Positions 37,811 through 48,106 are shown, numbered from the stretch's first letter. The stretch is 64,000 nucleotides of DNA from Dysgonomonas hofstadii (GCF_014196915.1 NZ_JACIEP010000001.1:62001-126000), one strand, 5' to 3'. Program-made: numbers and translations. The notes: generated from the letters alone by a model not told the origin.

Positions 37811-40537
37811 CTAATCTTTAATATTTATTCCCGTATCTTTCAGAAACTCAGAAGGAGTCTGACCGGTAAGCTTCTTCATCGTATGAAAAAATGAGCTTCT
37901 AGAACTGAATCCGCATTCTCTTGCTAAAGCACTTAGCGTATATTGATGAATCAGCCCTTCCGCAGCTTTTTCCTTAAACATCTCTATACGGTATTTAGAA
38001 ATGAAATTAGAGAAATTTGTATCCAGATATTGGTTTAAAACTTGCGATATTTTTGTTTTCGGACAATTGATAGCTTGGGCAATATCATCGAGTTTAAGGT
38101 CGGGATTAAGATACGGCCTTTCTTCTTCCATATACTGTATGAGTAATAATTTTATATTTTCTAATTCATCTTTTTCAATCTTTTGATTCTGATATTTTGT
38201 CTTCCCCGTTTCTTCCCTGTTTTTTGCCGCATTTTTATAGTTCCTCAGTTTTTTTATAAACCATTTATAAGTATAAATAAACAGAAAAGCTATAATTGAT
38301 ATTACCAGTAAAACCCAGTAAATTAAATATGATTTATCTTTATAAACCACAAATATCCTTTCAGAGGGCTGGTCTCCTGCTTTTCTGATTTTCAATATAT
38401 GAGAACCGCTTGCAATATCTGGTATCAGAATCTCATTGCCAGCTAAAGTCTTGTGCCATGTGGTATCCTGAGAATTCTCCAACTTGTATTCATAAACAAT
38501 AGAAGGAGGGTAATCATATTTGAAATCTGAGAATTTAAATATAAGATTTTTTTGCGAAGAAGGTAATTTTATTATTCCACTATATTCCGGAGCTTCTGAT
38601 AGTTTCCGTATTTCATAATCTTCAGGGAAACCATCTATTACAATTTTAGTAATGAGGATGTTATTTTCGTAATCTTCGTTTATATTAAGAGAATCTAAAG
38701 ATAAAAGTCCTTTTTCATTACCCCACCATAATATACCGTTATCTGTTTTCTGTACAGCGCCGTCATTAAAGGCATAGCTGGAAACGCCATCATATAAAGA
38801 AAATATTCTGTACCTGGATGAATTATTATCATATAATACTATCCCTTTCGGGGTAGCCATCCATAGATGTCCTCTAGTCCCTTCGATAATGGAGCAAACA
38901 TAATTATCCGGTAAGATATCACGTATTGTATAATTCGTATAAGAATTGAGATCAGGAGATATTTTAACCGCCCCTTGATTCTCGCATCCTAACCATATAT
39001 TATTGTCGGAATCCTGAAACAATGTACGCACTATTCCGATAAAAGACAGATCAATATGTGCAGGTTGTTTAAAAAAATCATCTTGGAAATAGCATATTCC
39101 TGCCCTTGTCGCAATCCATATCCTGCCCGACGAGTCTTTCAGTAAACTATATATATCATTGGAAATGATATCCGAATTCTGAGTATTGTAAACAGTATAT
39201 TTCTTGGTATTAAGTTCATATTTTATCAGACCCGCTAAAGTTCCGAACCATAAAGTATTATCATCTCCTTTGATAATGGAGTAGAATGATGTTTCTGAAA
39301 AAATAGAATTATTATCAAACCTTTTGATGGACTTTGTCCTGGTCTCAAAAAGATTGAGCCCACCGCCATAAGTACCTATAAGATAATCGTCATCGAACGG
39401 GAAAATCGATAAAATTATATTAGACTTTAAATCTGGCGTATTATCAATAGTAAACCATTGAGATTCTCCATTCCGATTATAAATAAATCCGTTTCGGGCA
39501 CCATAAACACCCAAACCTCTATTATCGATATGGAAGGATCTGATATTTAAGAAAGAAGTGTTGAAATACTCGTTGTTGAAGGTTCTAAAACTGGTTTGCA
39601 GTGAAGGGATATAATTTAATCCTCCGGAGAAAGTTCCTACCCAGAACATGCTATCCTCAATCAATAACGAATATATGGCATTGGAGCTTAATGTATTCTT
39701 TTGCGAAGTGTTTTGTGCTATTGTCGATATACTTTTATCCTCAAGGCTTAGCACTTTCAATCCATTCCCATTGGTTCCTATATATAGTTTATCATTATGA
39801 TAGGCTATGGTTTGTATATAGGATGCTTCAACGACGGCCACTTCTGCGAATGTCCCGGAATTTGTATCGAAGGATACGACCCTGTTATTTTGAGTACCGA
39901 TATACACCTTATCATTTACACTGATCAAACATAATAATTTATTGTCCGAAGGGTTCTCAAAGATTAGTGTTTGGTCCGATTCCGGATTATATTTGATAAG
40001 CCCTTCCAAAGTAGTAAGCCAACAGTTGTTTTTGTTGTCTATATATATATCGGTTATAACTTTCTTTTCCAGCGAAGAATTTCTGACGGGAGAGGCAGTA
40101 AGGCTGTTTTTTTCTAAAAGATACAATCCCTTATTACTGACTATATATATATTGTTGTTTTTATCTAAAGCCAGTTTTTTAAAAAAAGGAATATCATCAT
40201 TAATAAAAGATAAACGAATGTTCTTTCTTGTAAGCCGGTTATATTTGTACAATTCTCTTTCAGAAAGAATATACAGATTTGTAGTATCGGGTTCAATAAT
40301 AGAAATTATCGATTTATCTTTAAATTCTTCGAAAGATAAGATTGCAGTTCCATCAAATCTGTTAAGCCCATTTGCAGTTCCCAACCAAATGAAATTCTTA
40401 TTATCCTTATGAATACAGTTGATGGTATTACTTGTTAATCCTTGTTCAACAGTAAGATTTCTGAAAAAATAACCATCTGTAGCAAACAAGGATAAACCAT
40501 ATAAGAATATAAAAACTGTAAGAAATAAATTCTTCAT
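37811..40537 (-). CDS. Membrane-tethered propeller/Y_Y_Y sensor fused directly to AraC HTH, no kinase
   Basis: 908 residues from the ATG at 40537 (a TTG two codons earlier is also in frame). Signal peptide MKNLFLTVFIFLYGLSLF; Reg_prop propeller repeats about 25-640 (FIWLGTANGLNRFDG, MFWVGTFSGGLNYIP, TLWFGTLAGLIKYEL); Y_Y_Y domain about 650-735; membrane helix about 740-760 (WVLLVISIIAFLFIYTYKWF); a charged linker of about 40 residues; AraC-type HTH about 800-905 (LDDIAQAINCPKTKISQVLN, ARECGFSSRSSFFHTMKKLT). It resembles an HTCS with HisKA, HATPase and receiver removed. Signal would have to pass across the membrane by conformational change or dimerisation. Divergent from PUL3 susC, it is the likely regulator of PUL3. 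The frame is intact, so this is not a decayed HTCS. Confidence 0.88.
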   Translation of the reverse strand: MKNLFLTVFIFLYGLSLFATDGYFFRNLTVEQGLTSNTINCIHKDNKNFIWLGTANGLNRFDGTAILSFEEFKDKSIISIIEPDTTNLYILSERELYKYNRLTRKNIRLSFINDDIPFFKKLALDKNNNIYIVSNKGLYLLEKNSLTASPVRNSSLEKKVITDIYIDNKNNCWLTTLEGLIKYNPESDQTLIFENPSDNKLLCLISVNDKVYIGTQNNRVVSFDTNSGTFAEVAVVEASYIQTIAYHNDKLYIGTNGNGLKVLSLEDKSISTIAQNTSQKNTLSSNAIYSLLIEDSMFWVGTFSGGLNYIPSLQTSFRTFNNEYFNTSFLNIRSFHIDNRGLGVYGARNGFIYNRNGESQWFTIDNTPDLKSNIILSIFPFDDDYLIGTYGGGLNLFETRTKSIKRFDNNSIFSETSFYSIIKGDDNTLWFGTLAGLIKYELNTKKYTVYNTQNSDIISNDIYSLLKDSSGRIWIATRAGICYFQDDFFKQPAHIDLSFIGIVRTLFQDSDNNIWLGCENQGAVKISPDLNSYTNYTIRDILPDNYVCSIIEGTRGHLWMATPKGIVLYDNNSSRYRIFSLYDGVSSYAFNDGAVQKTDNGILWWGNEKGLLSLDSLNINEDYENNILITKIVIDGFPEDYEIRKLSEAPEYSGIIKLPSSQKNLIFKFSDFKYDYPPSIVYEYKLENSQDTTWHKTLAGNEILIPDIASGSHILKIRKAGDQPSERIFVVYKDKSYLIYWVLLVISIIAFLFIYTYKWFIKKLRNYKNAAKNREETGKTKYQNQKIEKDELENIKLLLIQYMEEERPYLNPDLKLDDIAQAINCPKTKISQVLNQYLDTNFSNFISKYRIEMFKEKAAEGLIHQYTLSALARECGFSSRSSFFHTMKKLTGQTPSEFLKDTGINIKD

Positions 40538-41439
40538 TCTCAAATTAGCCGGAAATTAACATCAAGATATATTAGATTTTATCAAAGTAATTAATAACAA
40601 ATAGCAGATATAGTAGACCAAATTTTGTTTCTCAGACTTACTTTCTTCTTATTTCTTTTTAAGAACAATAATACTCTCGTTATAAAATAAAAATCTAAAG
40701 TAAGAAATATTTCACTGAATACAATATTTACCATCGGTTTTTAGAGTCCGGCAAATTGTATATTATATATCTCATATCTACTTGCATTGTTTCAATTGTT
40801 AAAACTTTACAAAGTTGACACATATTTTAGTTTTTAACTAGCTTCTGGCTGTTAGCTTGTAGTCATTCGTTTTTAACTAAACCATTACAAAGGTAACGGA
40901 TTTTATTCTCTATATTTTTATTCTCAAATTTATTCATATTTTATTTTCAAATTAATTTGTTGGCATCTTACCAGATTATTATTCATTTCATAGATAAAGA
41001 TATTCTATAAAAACACGAATCTTAAATATAAAATCATAAACTATTTACAATTAGAAAATTTAATCATAATACTACACAGAAGCCCCCTGATCTCTTCAAT
41101 ACTTTGTATATTGACATAAGCAACTGAAAACAAAGAGTCCATAAATAATTTTGCACTCATACAATCAAATCCGAAATATTTTTTCAGGACTTTTTAAGCC
41201 ACTAAAAAAAGATCGAATTAGATTTACTCTAAGTATTTTTGTCTCGTTAACAGATATCTAAACCTATAAAATAAATAATCATAGACTACCATGAACGAAC
41301 CATAAAATACTATATATAAAATACGGAGAATAAGGTTAACCTAATCACTTTAAATTCTACAAAATTTGAGTCGCTCTCATTAGAAAAGCTCAAAATACTA
41401 TCTATAAATCCATAGTAAATAAAATTAAATAATGGAAAT
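40538..41439. promoter_or_regulatory. Divergent control region between the one-component regulator and PUL3, about 900 bp
   Basis: The longest gene-free stretch in the window, extremely AT-rich. Two exact -7 elements for plus-strand transcription occur: TAATTTTG at 41146-41153 and TATTTTTG at 41234-41241; neither has a TTTG 19-21 bp upstream. GGTTAACC, an 8-bp palindrome, lies at 41334-41341, 99 bp before susC. A 27-bp dispersed repeat copy lies at 40810-40836. No ORF, tRNA or clear ncRNA was recognised. It must contain the promoters for both flanking genes. Confidence 0.6.
40810..40836 (-). repeat. 27-bp dispersed repeat, copy 2 (inverted)
   Basis: The reverse complement of this stretch equals 14081-14107 except for one base (GTG in place of GCG in the middle). 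No palindromic TGTCAT element accompanies this copy. Confidence 0.7.
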
Positions 41440-44400
41440 ATGAATATGAGACTTAAATCAAAATTCCTGAAAAACAAAGGGAAAGCTATGGTTGTAGCTA
41501 TTTTCCTTATAGGGGCTTATAGTTCTTCCCTGTATGCGGAATACAATTCGGGTGGAAATTTATCTGTAAATCAGACAACCCGGACAATAAAAGGAAAGGT
41601 TATTGATAGCTCGGGAGAACCTCTTATCGGGGTATCGGTAACTGTCATAGGAACTACAAACGGAGTAATGACTGATGTTGATGGAAATTATTCGATAAAT
41701 ATCCCTCAAGGTACAGCCCAATTGAAATTCAGTTATATTGGCTTCAAAGAAGAGATAGTTACAATCAATAGTCAAAGAGAAGTTAATATTACCCTCACGG
41801 AAGATAACCAACTTCTGGACGAAGTAGTAGTGGTCGGTTATGGTACACAGAAAAAGGAAACCTTATCCGGTGCTATTGCAGTTGTCAACTCAAAAGCTTT
41901 TGAGGAAAAAGGTGGTCTCTCCAGTCCGTTACAAGCGTTGCAGGGGCAGGTAGCCGGAGTGATGATTACACGCTCTTCGTCTGCTCCCGGCGATGAAGGC
42001 TGGAATATGACTTTGCGTGGAGCTTCTTCCAAACATACGACTGAGCCGCTGATTATTATAGATGGCGTGGCTTCGGGTAGTGTAAACGACCTCCGCAACC
42101 TGAACTCTAATGACATTGAGTCTATTAGTTTTCTTAAAGACGGTTCCGCGGCTATCTACGGTTCTCGGGCTGCCGGCGGTGTTGTTCTCATTACTACTAA
42201 AAGAGGAGTTACAGGAAAGACTAAAGTAGAATACAGTGGCTCGGCTACCCTGAAAACAGTAGGTCTGATGCCGTCTGCTATGAATATAGACCAGTGGGCG
42301 GATGGAGTGATGACAGCCCTGAACAATGATAATAATGCGTCTAACGTATGGTATACTTATGCCGAATTGGCCAAAAAGTATAAAGGATCTTATATCGATC
42401 TGGCAACCAGTGCCAACCCGTTTGGGACAGCGGCCTTTACGGACGTTAGCGACTTTGTGTTTGATAATGACGCCAATTGGCTCGATTCTCTTTTTGGAGA
42501 TACATGGTCGACCGAACAAAGCCTGAGTGTTTCAGGAGGAACAGACCGTTCATCTTTCCGGGTATCATTCAGTTATTTGTATGATGGATCTACATTGCAA
42601 TTTGGAAATAATAAAAATCAGCGTTACAATTTCAGGGCAAATAATATTTATAAGCTCAGTGATAAACTGACCTTGGAATCTTCTATTTCTTACAATCGTC
42701 AGCAGCAAGTTGTACCCACAAGTATTGGCTCCGTGCTGACAACAAGTATGCCGATGCCGGGTCTGCCTTTCAGGTCGACAAATGGCAAGGCTTATGCCTG
42801 GGGCACATGGGGTTCTCCGGTTGCTAAAGTTGAAGATGGTGGAGACAATAAATTATCAGTATCTGCTATTAATATCAATGAAGTGTTGAAATATAATGTG
42901 ACGGACTGGCTGAATGCAAATGCAGAAGTTGGTTATAGTACCAATTCGGCTAATCGAAGCATTGTCGAAAATTCTATTACATATTATAATTATGTCGGAG
43001 ACAAAGAAGTGCTGGTAAATCCAACACAGGCCAACTCTTCCTATAATCAGACAGATGCGCGTACCGATTTTTATTCATTCACAGGTTATGTGAATGCCCA
43101 TCGTACATTTGCCGAAAAGCATGCTTTCAGCCTTACGGCAGGTGCTCAATATGAGTTCAAGGAATATATTTATTATGGTACTAAAGTAAAAAATATTCAG
43201 GACGGGCTGGAAATAATAAACGGTTCGGGTGAAGTCACTTTGGAGACTGGTGATAATAAAAATAATAAAACAAAATGGCAGACTTCAATCCTTTCGTATT
43301 TTGGTCGGTTTAATTACGATTATGATAAACGTTACCTGTTCGAACTAAATGCACGCTATGATGGGGTCTCTAAATTTCAGCCGGAAAACCGTTGGGATTT
43401 TTTCTGGGGTACATCTTTGGGATGGCGGATACAGCAAGAGTCTTTCCTGAGAGATGCAAACTGGTTGCACGATCTGAAATTACGCTTATCTTATGCAGAG
43501 GTCGGCAATCAAAGCGGTGTGGGCAACTACGATGGCGTCATTTTCTACAATTTGGAAACAGGATCGGGCGCATATCTGGGATCCAACAAAGTATCTTATA
43601 TCAAAACAAATGGTGAATTGGCAACCAAGGCCCGTAAATGGGAGCGTGTTAAGAATTACAATGTCGCTTTAGACTTTGGCTTTCTGGGTGGTAACCTGAG
43701 CGGAACTATCGATCTCTTTATGAAGCGTAATAACAACATGCTGATAGAAGTCACTTATCCCGCTATTTTAGGAGATAAAGCCCCGATGGCTAACGCAGGT
43801 AAGTTTAAAACCTGGGGTATAGACGGGCAGTTGACTTACCGTGGAAAGATAGGTGAAGTTGACTATCATGCAGGAGGAACATTAACCTTCGCCCGCGACA
43901 AATTGACTGATATCGGAGGTACTACCGTTATAAAATCCGGTTATATTGCAGAAATGCAGGGATATCCTCTGAAATCGGTGTTCGGTCTTCGCTATGCAGG
44001 TAAGATACAAAATGAGGAAGAATTAGCAGCTTATAAAGCTAAATATTACAATAATAATAGCATAGGCATGCCAAGCAACCTGCGAGTAGGTGACAATATG
44101 TATTGTGACGAAAATGGTGATGGAGTTCTGGATGAGAACGATTATATCCACTTAGGCAGTGATACTCCGGAGATTTCTTACTCATTCAATGCAGGCGTGG
44201 CTTATAAAGGATTCGACATAAATGTTGTATTTCAGGGAGCGGCTAACCGTTTCGTATACCGTGGCATCGACAACTGGACTGTACCGTTCCGTGCCAACTA
44301 TACCAACACTATAACGTCTTCGATAGGTAATACTTGGAACGAAAATAACCGCGATGCATATTATGCGCCTTATACCAACGATACGAATATAAATAATTAC

Positions 44401-44676
44401 AATTATCAGGCTTCGACCCTGACAGCTCAGGACGGCCGTTATATCCGCCTCAAGAATATAACAGTGGGTTATACATTTCCATATAAATTGTTGATGAAGA
44501 CAAAAGCCATTCAGGCTGCCCGTATTTATGTAACAGGTGCCGATCTTTGGGAAACAACCAAAATAAAAGATGGATGGGATCCGGAAGCTGTAACCGATTC
44601 AGGATCGTCAGCAAAAGGCGTGAAACGCTATCCGTTTACCCGTAATTTTACTTTTGGTCTTAACTTAACTTTCTAA
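41440..44676 (+). CDS. SusC-like TonB-dependent glycan transporter (PUL3)
   Basis: 1,078 residues. Signal peptide about 1-33 (ends LYAE), carboxypeptidase-regulatory-like domain about 48-120 (GKVIDSSGEPLIGVSVTVIG), TonB-box region LLDEVVVVGYGTQKK at 125-139, plug about 140-250 (LKDGSAAIYGSRAAGGVVLI), barrel to the C-terminal LNLTF. First gene of the 12-gene PUL3 run; the next gene follows after 10 bp. Preceded by the long divergent control region. Its cargo should be the acidic oligosaccharides made by the surface lyase of this locus. Confidence 0.95.
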   Translation: MNMRLKSKFLKNKGKAMVVAIFLIGAYSSSLYAEYNSGGNLSVNQTTRTIKGKVIDSSGEPLIGVSVTVIGTTNGVMTDVDGNYSINIPQGTAQLKFSYIGFKEEIVTINSQREVNITLTEDNQLLDEVVVVGYGTQKKETLSGAIAVVNSKAFEEKGGLSSPLQALQGQVAGVMITRSSSAPGDEGWNMTLRGASSKHTTEPLIIIDGVASGSVNDLRNLNSNDIESISFLKDGSAAIYGSRAAGGVVLITTKRGVTGKTKVEYSGSATLKTVGLMPSAMNIDQWADGVMTALNNDNNASNVWYTYAELAKKYKGSYIDLATSANPFGTAAFTDVSDFVFDNDANWLDSLFGDTWSTEQSLSVSGGTDRSSFRVSFSYLYDGSTLQFGNNKNQRYNFRANNIYKLSDKLTLESSISYNRQQQVVPTSIGSVLTTSMPMPGLPFRSTNGKAYAWGTWGSPVAKVEDGGDNKLSVSAININEVLKYNVTDWLNANAEVGYSTNSANRSIVENSITYYNYVGDKEVLVNPTQANSSYNQTDARTDFYSFTGYVNAHRTFAEKHAFSLTAGAQYEFKEYIYYGTKVKNIQDGLEIINGSGEVTLETGDNKNNKTKWQTSILSYFGRFNYDYDKRYLFELNARYDGVSKFQPENRWDFFWGTSLGWRIQQESFLRDANWLHDLKLRLSYAEVGNQSGVGNYDGVIFYNLETGSGAYLGSNKVSYIKTNGELATKARKWERVKNYNVALDFGFLGGNLSGTIDLFMKRNNNMLIEVTYPAILGDKAPMANAGKFKTWGIDGQLTYRGKIGEVDYHAGGTLTFARDKLTDIGGTTVIKSGYIAEMQGYPLKSVFGLRYAGKIQNEEELAAYKAKYYNNNSIGMPSNLRVGDNMYCDENGDGVLDENDYIHLGSDTPEISYSFNAGVAYKGFDINVVFQGAANRFVYRGIDNWTVPFRANYTNTITSSIGNTWNENNRDAYYAPYTNDTNINNYNYQASTLTAQDGRYIRLKNITVGYTFPYKLLMKTKAIQAARIYVTGADLWETTKIKDGWDPEAVTDSGSSAKGVKRYPFTRNFTFGLNLTF

Positions 44677-44686
44677 TTATTATAGC

Positions 44687-46429
44687 ATGAAAAAGATATA
44701 TTATATTAAGATAGCTTGCTTATCCCTGATAACATTGGCCCTGACATCCTGCATGGATCTTGAGCCAAAAGCAGATTTAGGAGATAATCTGGTTTGGGAT
44801 AAGGCTGATAACTTCCAATTGTTTGCCAACCAATTCTATAGTTGGACCCGCGATTTTCAGATGAGTGTGGATTATGGTTCGGGAGTGAGTGATGGCCCTC
44901 ATAGTGATTATCGTTCCGACCTGATAGCTACTTCTTCTATAAATACTTACAGTCAGGGGACTAATACCATTCCGGCTACAGACAAAAATTATACGGAGAT
45001 CTACAAGCGTATTTATTATACCAATCTGCTTCTCGACAGAGCCGAATCATTTAGCGATAAGAACGCAATTGCAATTCCGATTGCCGAAGCCAAATTCTTC
45101 CGGGCTTATCTGCATTTCGAGCTGGTTCAGATCTGGGGAGATGTTGTCTTGCTGACAAGGCCATTGGATATTGATGATCCGACATTATTTGCTCCCCGTA
45201 ACAGCCGTGACGAGGTTATTGATCAGGTGATAAAAGATTTGCAGGATGCCGCAACAGTACTTCCGGAAACAGCCACGGAAACAGGGCGTCTGACCAGGTA
45301 TGCATCATTGGCAATGTTGTCGCGTGTAGCCCTCTATGAAGGTACCTGGCAGAAATTCCATACAGGAGGTAGTAATGCCTCTTCTAATACCAGCCGCAGC
45401 ACTGAATTGCTGACTATAGCTAAGAATGCAGCTGATGATGTGATAAAATATGGTAAATACCAAATATTCTACAACGAAACATTAGGAGACCAGAGTTACC
45501 ATTATATGTTCATTCTGGAAGATGCCGCGCAATGTAATCCGGCTAACCTTACAAAGAAAGACAATCTGGAATATATTTTAGCCCACCGCCATCGTGATGG
45601 CGATAATCTGGGAATTAATATTACACATGCTATGCAGGGAAATGTTGTCTACGTTACCCGTAAGCTGGCTAACATGTATCTTTGTTCAGATGGTTTGCCT
45701 GTTTCAAAGTCCTCTCTTTTCAAGGGATATACCGGTGCAACTGATGAGTTCCTTAATCGGGATATGAGGATGAGTAATACGATGCTGCAAAACGGGCAGA
45801 ACTATTGGAATAATGACGGAAAATGGCGCGTGACCTGGGACGATGAAGACCTTAACAGCAGCCTCGTAGCTAATGTGCGCTCTAACAGTGGTTATCAGAA
45901 CAATAAATGGTCGGTGGAACGTCAGGTCGCCGATTATTATGAATCAATGGATTATCCTGTGATCCGCTATGCCGAAGTATTGTTGAATTATGCTGAAGCT
46001 GTGTATGAACTTACCGGCTCAATCTCTGATGATGACCTGGATTACTCTCTCAACCTGGTTCGTTTGCGTGTTAATGAGAATATGCCGAAATTAAGCAACA
46101 GTTTTGTTAATGCCAACAGCCTGTCGATGCGTGAAGAAATCCGCCGCGAACGCAGTATCGAATTATTTCTCGAAGGATTTCGTATAGATGACCTGAAACG
46201 CTGGGCTACCGCTTCTACCGAAATGATTCAGGATCAACTTGGTGTGAAGGTGTCAGGTACATGGTTCGAAGCCAATTGGGCCGCACAAGCCAGACCGTTG
46301 GACGGAGATGGCTGCATCATCCTTTACGACGGCAGAGTCTGGGAAGATAAACATTATCTTTATCCACTACCATCCGACCAGAGGCAGTTGAATCCACAAC
46401 TGGGACAAAATCCGGGATGGACAAACTAA
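44687..46429 (+). CDS. SusD/RagB-like glycan-binding lipoprotein (PUL3)
   Basis: 580 residues. Lipobox LTSC (Cys22) then MDLEPKADLGDN. TPR part AEAKFFRAYLHFELVQIWGD; C-terminal RagB/SusD block RYAEVLLNYAEAVYELTG, RRERSIELFLEGFRIDDLKR, ending QNPGWTN. Partner of the SusC 10 bp upstream. Complete, with no frameshift. Confidence 0.95.
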   Translation: MKKIYYIKIACLSLITLALTSCMDLEPKADLGDNLVWDKADNFQLFANQFYSWTRDFQMSVDYGSGVSDGPHSDYRSDLIATSSINTYSQGTNTIPATDKNYTEIYKRIYYTNLLLDRAESFSDKNAIAIPIAEAKFFRAYLHFELVQIWGDVVLLTRPLDIDDPTLFAPRNSRDEVIDQVIKDLQDAATVLPETATETGRLTRYASLAMLSRVALYEGTWQKFHTGGSNASSNTSRSTELLTIAKNAADDVIKYGKYQIFYNETLGDQSYHYMFILEDAAQCNPANLTKKDNLEYILAHRHRDGDNLGINITHAMQGNVVYVTRKLANMYLCSDGLPVSKSSLFKGYTGATDEFLNRDMRMSNTMLQNGQNYWNNDGKWRVTWDDEDLNSSLVANVRSNSGYQNNKWSVERQVADYYESMDYPVIRYAEVLLNYAEAVYELTGSISDDDLDYSLNLVRLRVNENMPKLSNSFVNANSLSMREEIRRERSIELFLEGFRIDDLKRWATASTEMIQDQLGVKVSGTWFEANWAAQARPLDGDGCIILYDGRVWEDKHYLYPLPSDQRQLNPQLGQNPGWTN

Positions 46430-46457
46430 ATATGTTTAACCATTAAGTAAGATATTT

Positions 46458-48038
46458 ATGAAACATATATTGAAGAAATATAGCTCGGGTTGTTTAGTGC
46501 TGGCTGCAACCTTTATTGCGATGGTTTCCTGTAGTGATGACGATGCTTCGTCAAATCTTTCATCGGCCATCTATCCTAAATCTGTCGAGATATCGGTCCC
46601 GGCTGAATTACAGCCACTTATTTATACCGATCAGATTTTGGGTATTAAAGTGCTGCCGATGATAAAAGGCGAAAGTGTAACATTCGGATATACAATCCTG
46701 CCTGAAGAAGTAACTTTCAAAGATGTAAAATGGACATCGAGTGATGTAAGCGTCGCCACTGTAGACGAAAACAACAAAGTTACTGCTGTCAGCGGCGATG
46801 GTGCAGGATATTCCATCATTCAGGTTGCTCCTGATGCTTTTTACTCGGGCAGTAATATCTATGGTACATTGAAAATTGTCGTAGCGAACTCGTTAGTTCC
46901 TGCACAGTCTATTACATTAAGTTCTCCGGCAGACGATGTCTTTGCAGGGGAAACATTACAGCTTACTGCTACTATTTTACCGGAAGAAGCGACTTACCGG
47001 ACTGTAAAATGGACTAGTTCCAACGAATCTGTTGCTACAGTAGATATGAATGGGCTTGTGACCGGTAAAGTGAACAGTGAAACTTTTGCTTCGGCAACCA
47101 TCACCGCGACATCTTTAGACGGCGCTCAGGTTATTGCAACTAAAATTATTACGGTAAAACAAATTGTTGAACCACAAAGCATTACAATCGATCAAACATA
47201 TTCTGTCAACAACAATTATTTCTGTGCGATAAATGAGAAGACACTAAACTTGAATTTCACCACAGTACCGACTGACGCCACCTTGTCTCTGATAGAATGG
47301 ACATCGAGCGATGAAAGCATTGCAACTGTTCAGAACGGAGTAGTAACCTATAATCAGGAAGGCGTATTCGGAGATGTTACCATTACCGCGACATGCCCGT
47401 CAACAGGCAATACCTCTTCTATCAAACTGAACCTGGCAGAAGGATTGCTTCGAGAATTATTCCACGACCAAAGTAATTACACATGGTATAATGCACAACA
47501 GTCAGGAAACGGAACTTCTTCATCACATGTATGGAGCTATGGAATGGTGAAGGTGACAACCTATACACAAAATGATACTAACCAGCGCGGTGACTTCAGG
47601 TGTTGGAGTCCTAAGACCTGGTTACATGCCGGTAAATATCCGATTGTCGCTATCCGTATGGAGGATGCCTTGGATAAATATGCAGCAGATGGGGTAACTG
47701 CACGTAATATTACATTAGATGCATCTGGTAATTGCAATGGGGCTGCCTACAGCGGAGGATTGAATGGCAATAATAACAAATGGCTTCACGATTATAAGTG
47801 TAGCGATGGCAGTCATGTGTTTATTTACGACATGAGCAGTCAGGCATGGGCTACAGGAGGCATCCTGCCTACCAACGCGCTTGCGACCTTTACTACTTTA
47901 CAGTTTAAGTATGCCGATATAAAGACATTGACTAAGCAAGTCACTTATAATGTATACTGGATGCAGTCGTTCAAAACTATTGATGATTTGAAAGCCTATA
48001 TCACATCAGAAGGTTTGACTTACGATATAATTAAATAA
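46458..48038 (+). CDS. Surface lipoprotein with Big_2-type Ig repeats and a DUF4979-like C-terminus (PUL3 SGBP)
   Basis: 526 residues. Lipobox MVSC (Cys25) followed by SDDD, a Bacteroidetes surface-export type signal. Three bacterial Ig-like (Big_2) units follow at about 45-140, 145-235 and 240-325, each with a core such as VKWTSSDVSVATVD, VKWTSSNESVATVD or IEWTSSDESIATVQ. These would act as a stalk. The last 190 residues (LFHDQSNYTWYNAQQ, WLHAGKYPIVAIRMED, QVTYNVYWMQSF) resemble the DUF4979 domain found in SGBPs and probably bind glycan. No catalytic motif was seen. Position third after susC and susD supports the SGBP call. A strong hairpin follows the gene. Confidence 0.85.
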   Translation: MKHILKKYSSGCLVLAATFIAMVSCSDDDASSNLSSAIYPKSVEISVPAELQPLIYTDQILGIKVLPMIKGESVTFGYTILPEEVTFKDVKWTSSDVSVATVDENNKVTAVSGDGAGYSIIQVAPDAFYSGSNIYGTLKIVVANSLVPAQSITLSSPADDVFAGETLQLTATILPEEATYRTVKWTSSNESVATVDMNGLVTGKVNSETFASATITATSLDGAQVIATKIITVKQIVEPQSITIDQTYSVNNNYFCAINEKTLNLNFTTVPTDATLSLIEWTSSDESIATVQNGVVTYNQEGVFGDVTITATCPSTGNTSSIKLNLAEGLLRELFHDQSNYTWYNAQQSGNGTSSSHVWSYGMVKVTTYTQNDTNQRGDFRCWSPKTWLHAGKYPIVAIRMEDALDKYAADGVTARNITLDASGNCNGAAYSGGLNGNNNKWLHDYKCSDGSHVFIYDMSSQAWATGGILPTNALATFTTLQFKYADIKTLTKQVTYNVYWMQSFKTIDDLKAYITSEGLTYDIIK

Positions 48039-48053
48039 AAGATCGATAATCCG

Positions 48054-48093
48054 GAACCTGTTGATAAGATTCCATTATTAACAGGTTCTTTAA
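48054..48093 (+). terminator. Hairpin after PUL3 SGBP gene, terminator or attenuator
   Basis: A 14-bp stem with one G-T wobble: GAACCTGTTGATAA (48054-48067) pairs with TTATTAACAGGTTC (48075-48088) around a 7-nt loop, followed by TTTAA. The lyase gene starts 18 bp later, so the hairpin lies inside the PUL3 run and would lower transcription of the enzyme genes relative to susCD-SGBP. Confidence 0.7.
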
Positions 48094-48106
48094 AAGAAAC
48101 TAAATA

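Noticed and set aside
37811-40537. Reading the regulator as a truncated, broken HTCS
   Set aside because: Membrane helix, linker and HTH are in one continuous frame with no stop or frameshift, so the architecture looks genuine.
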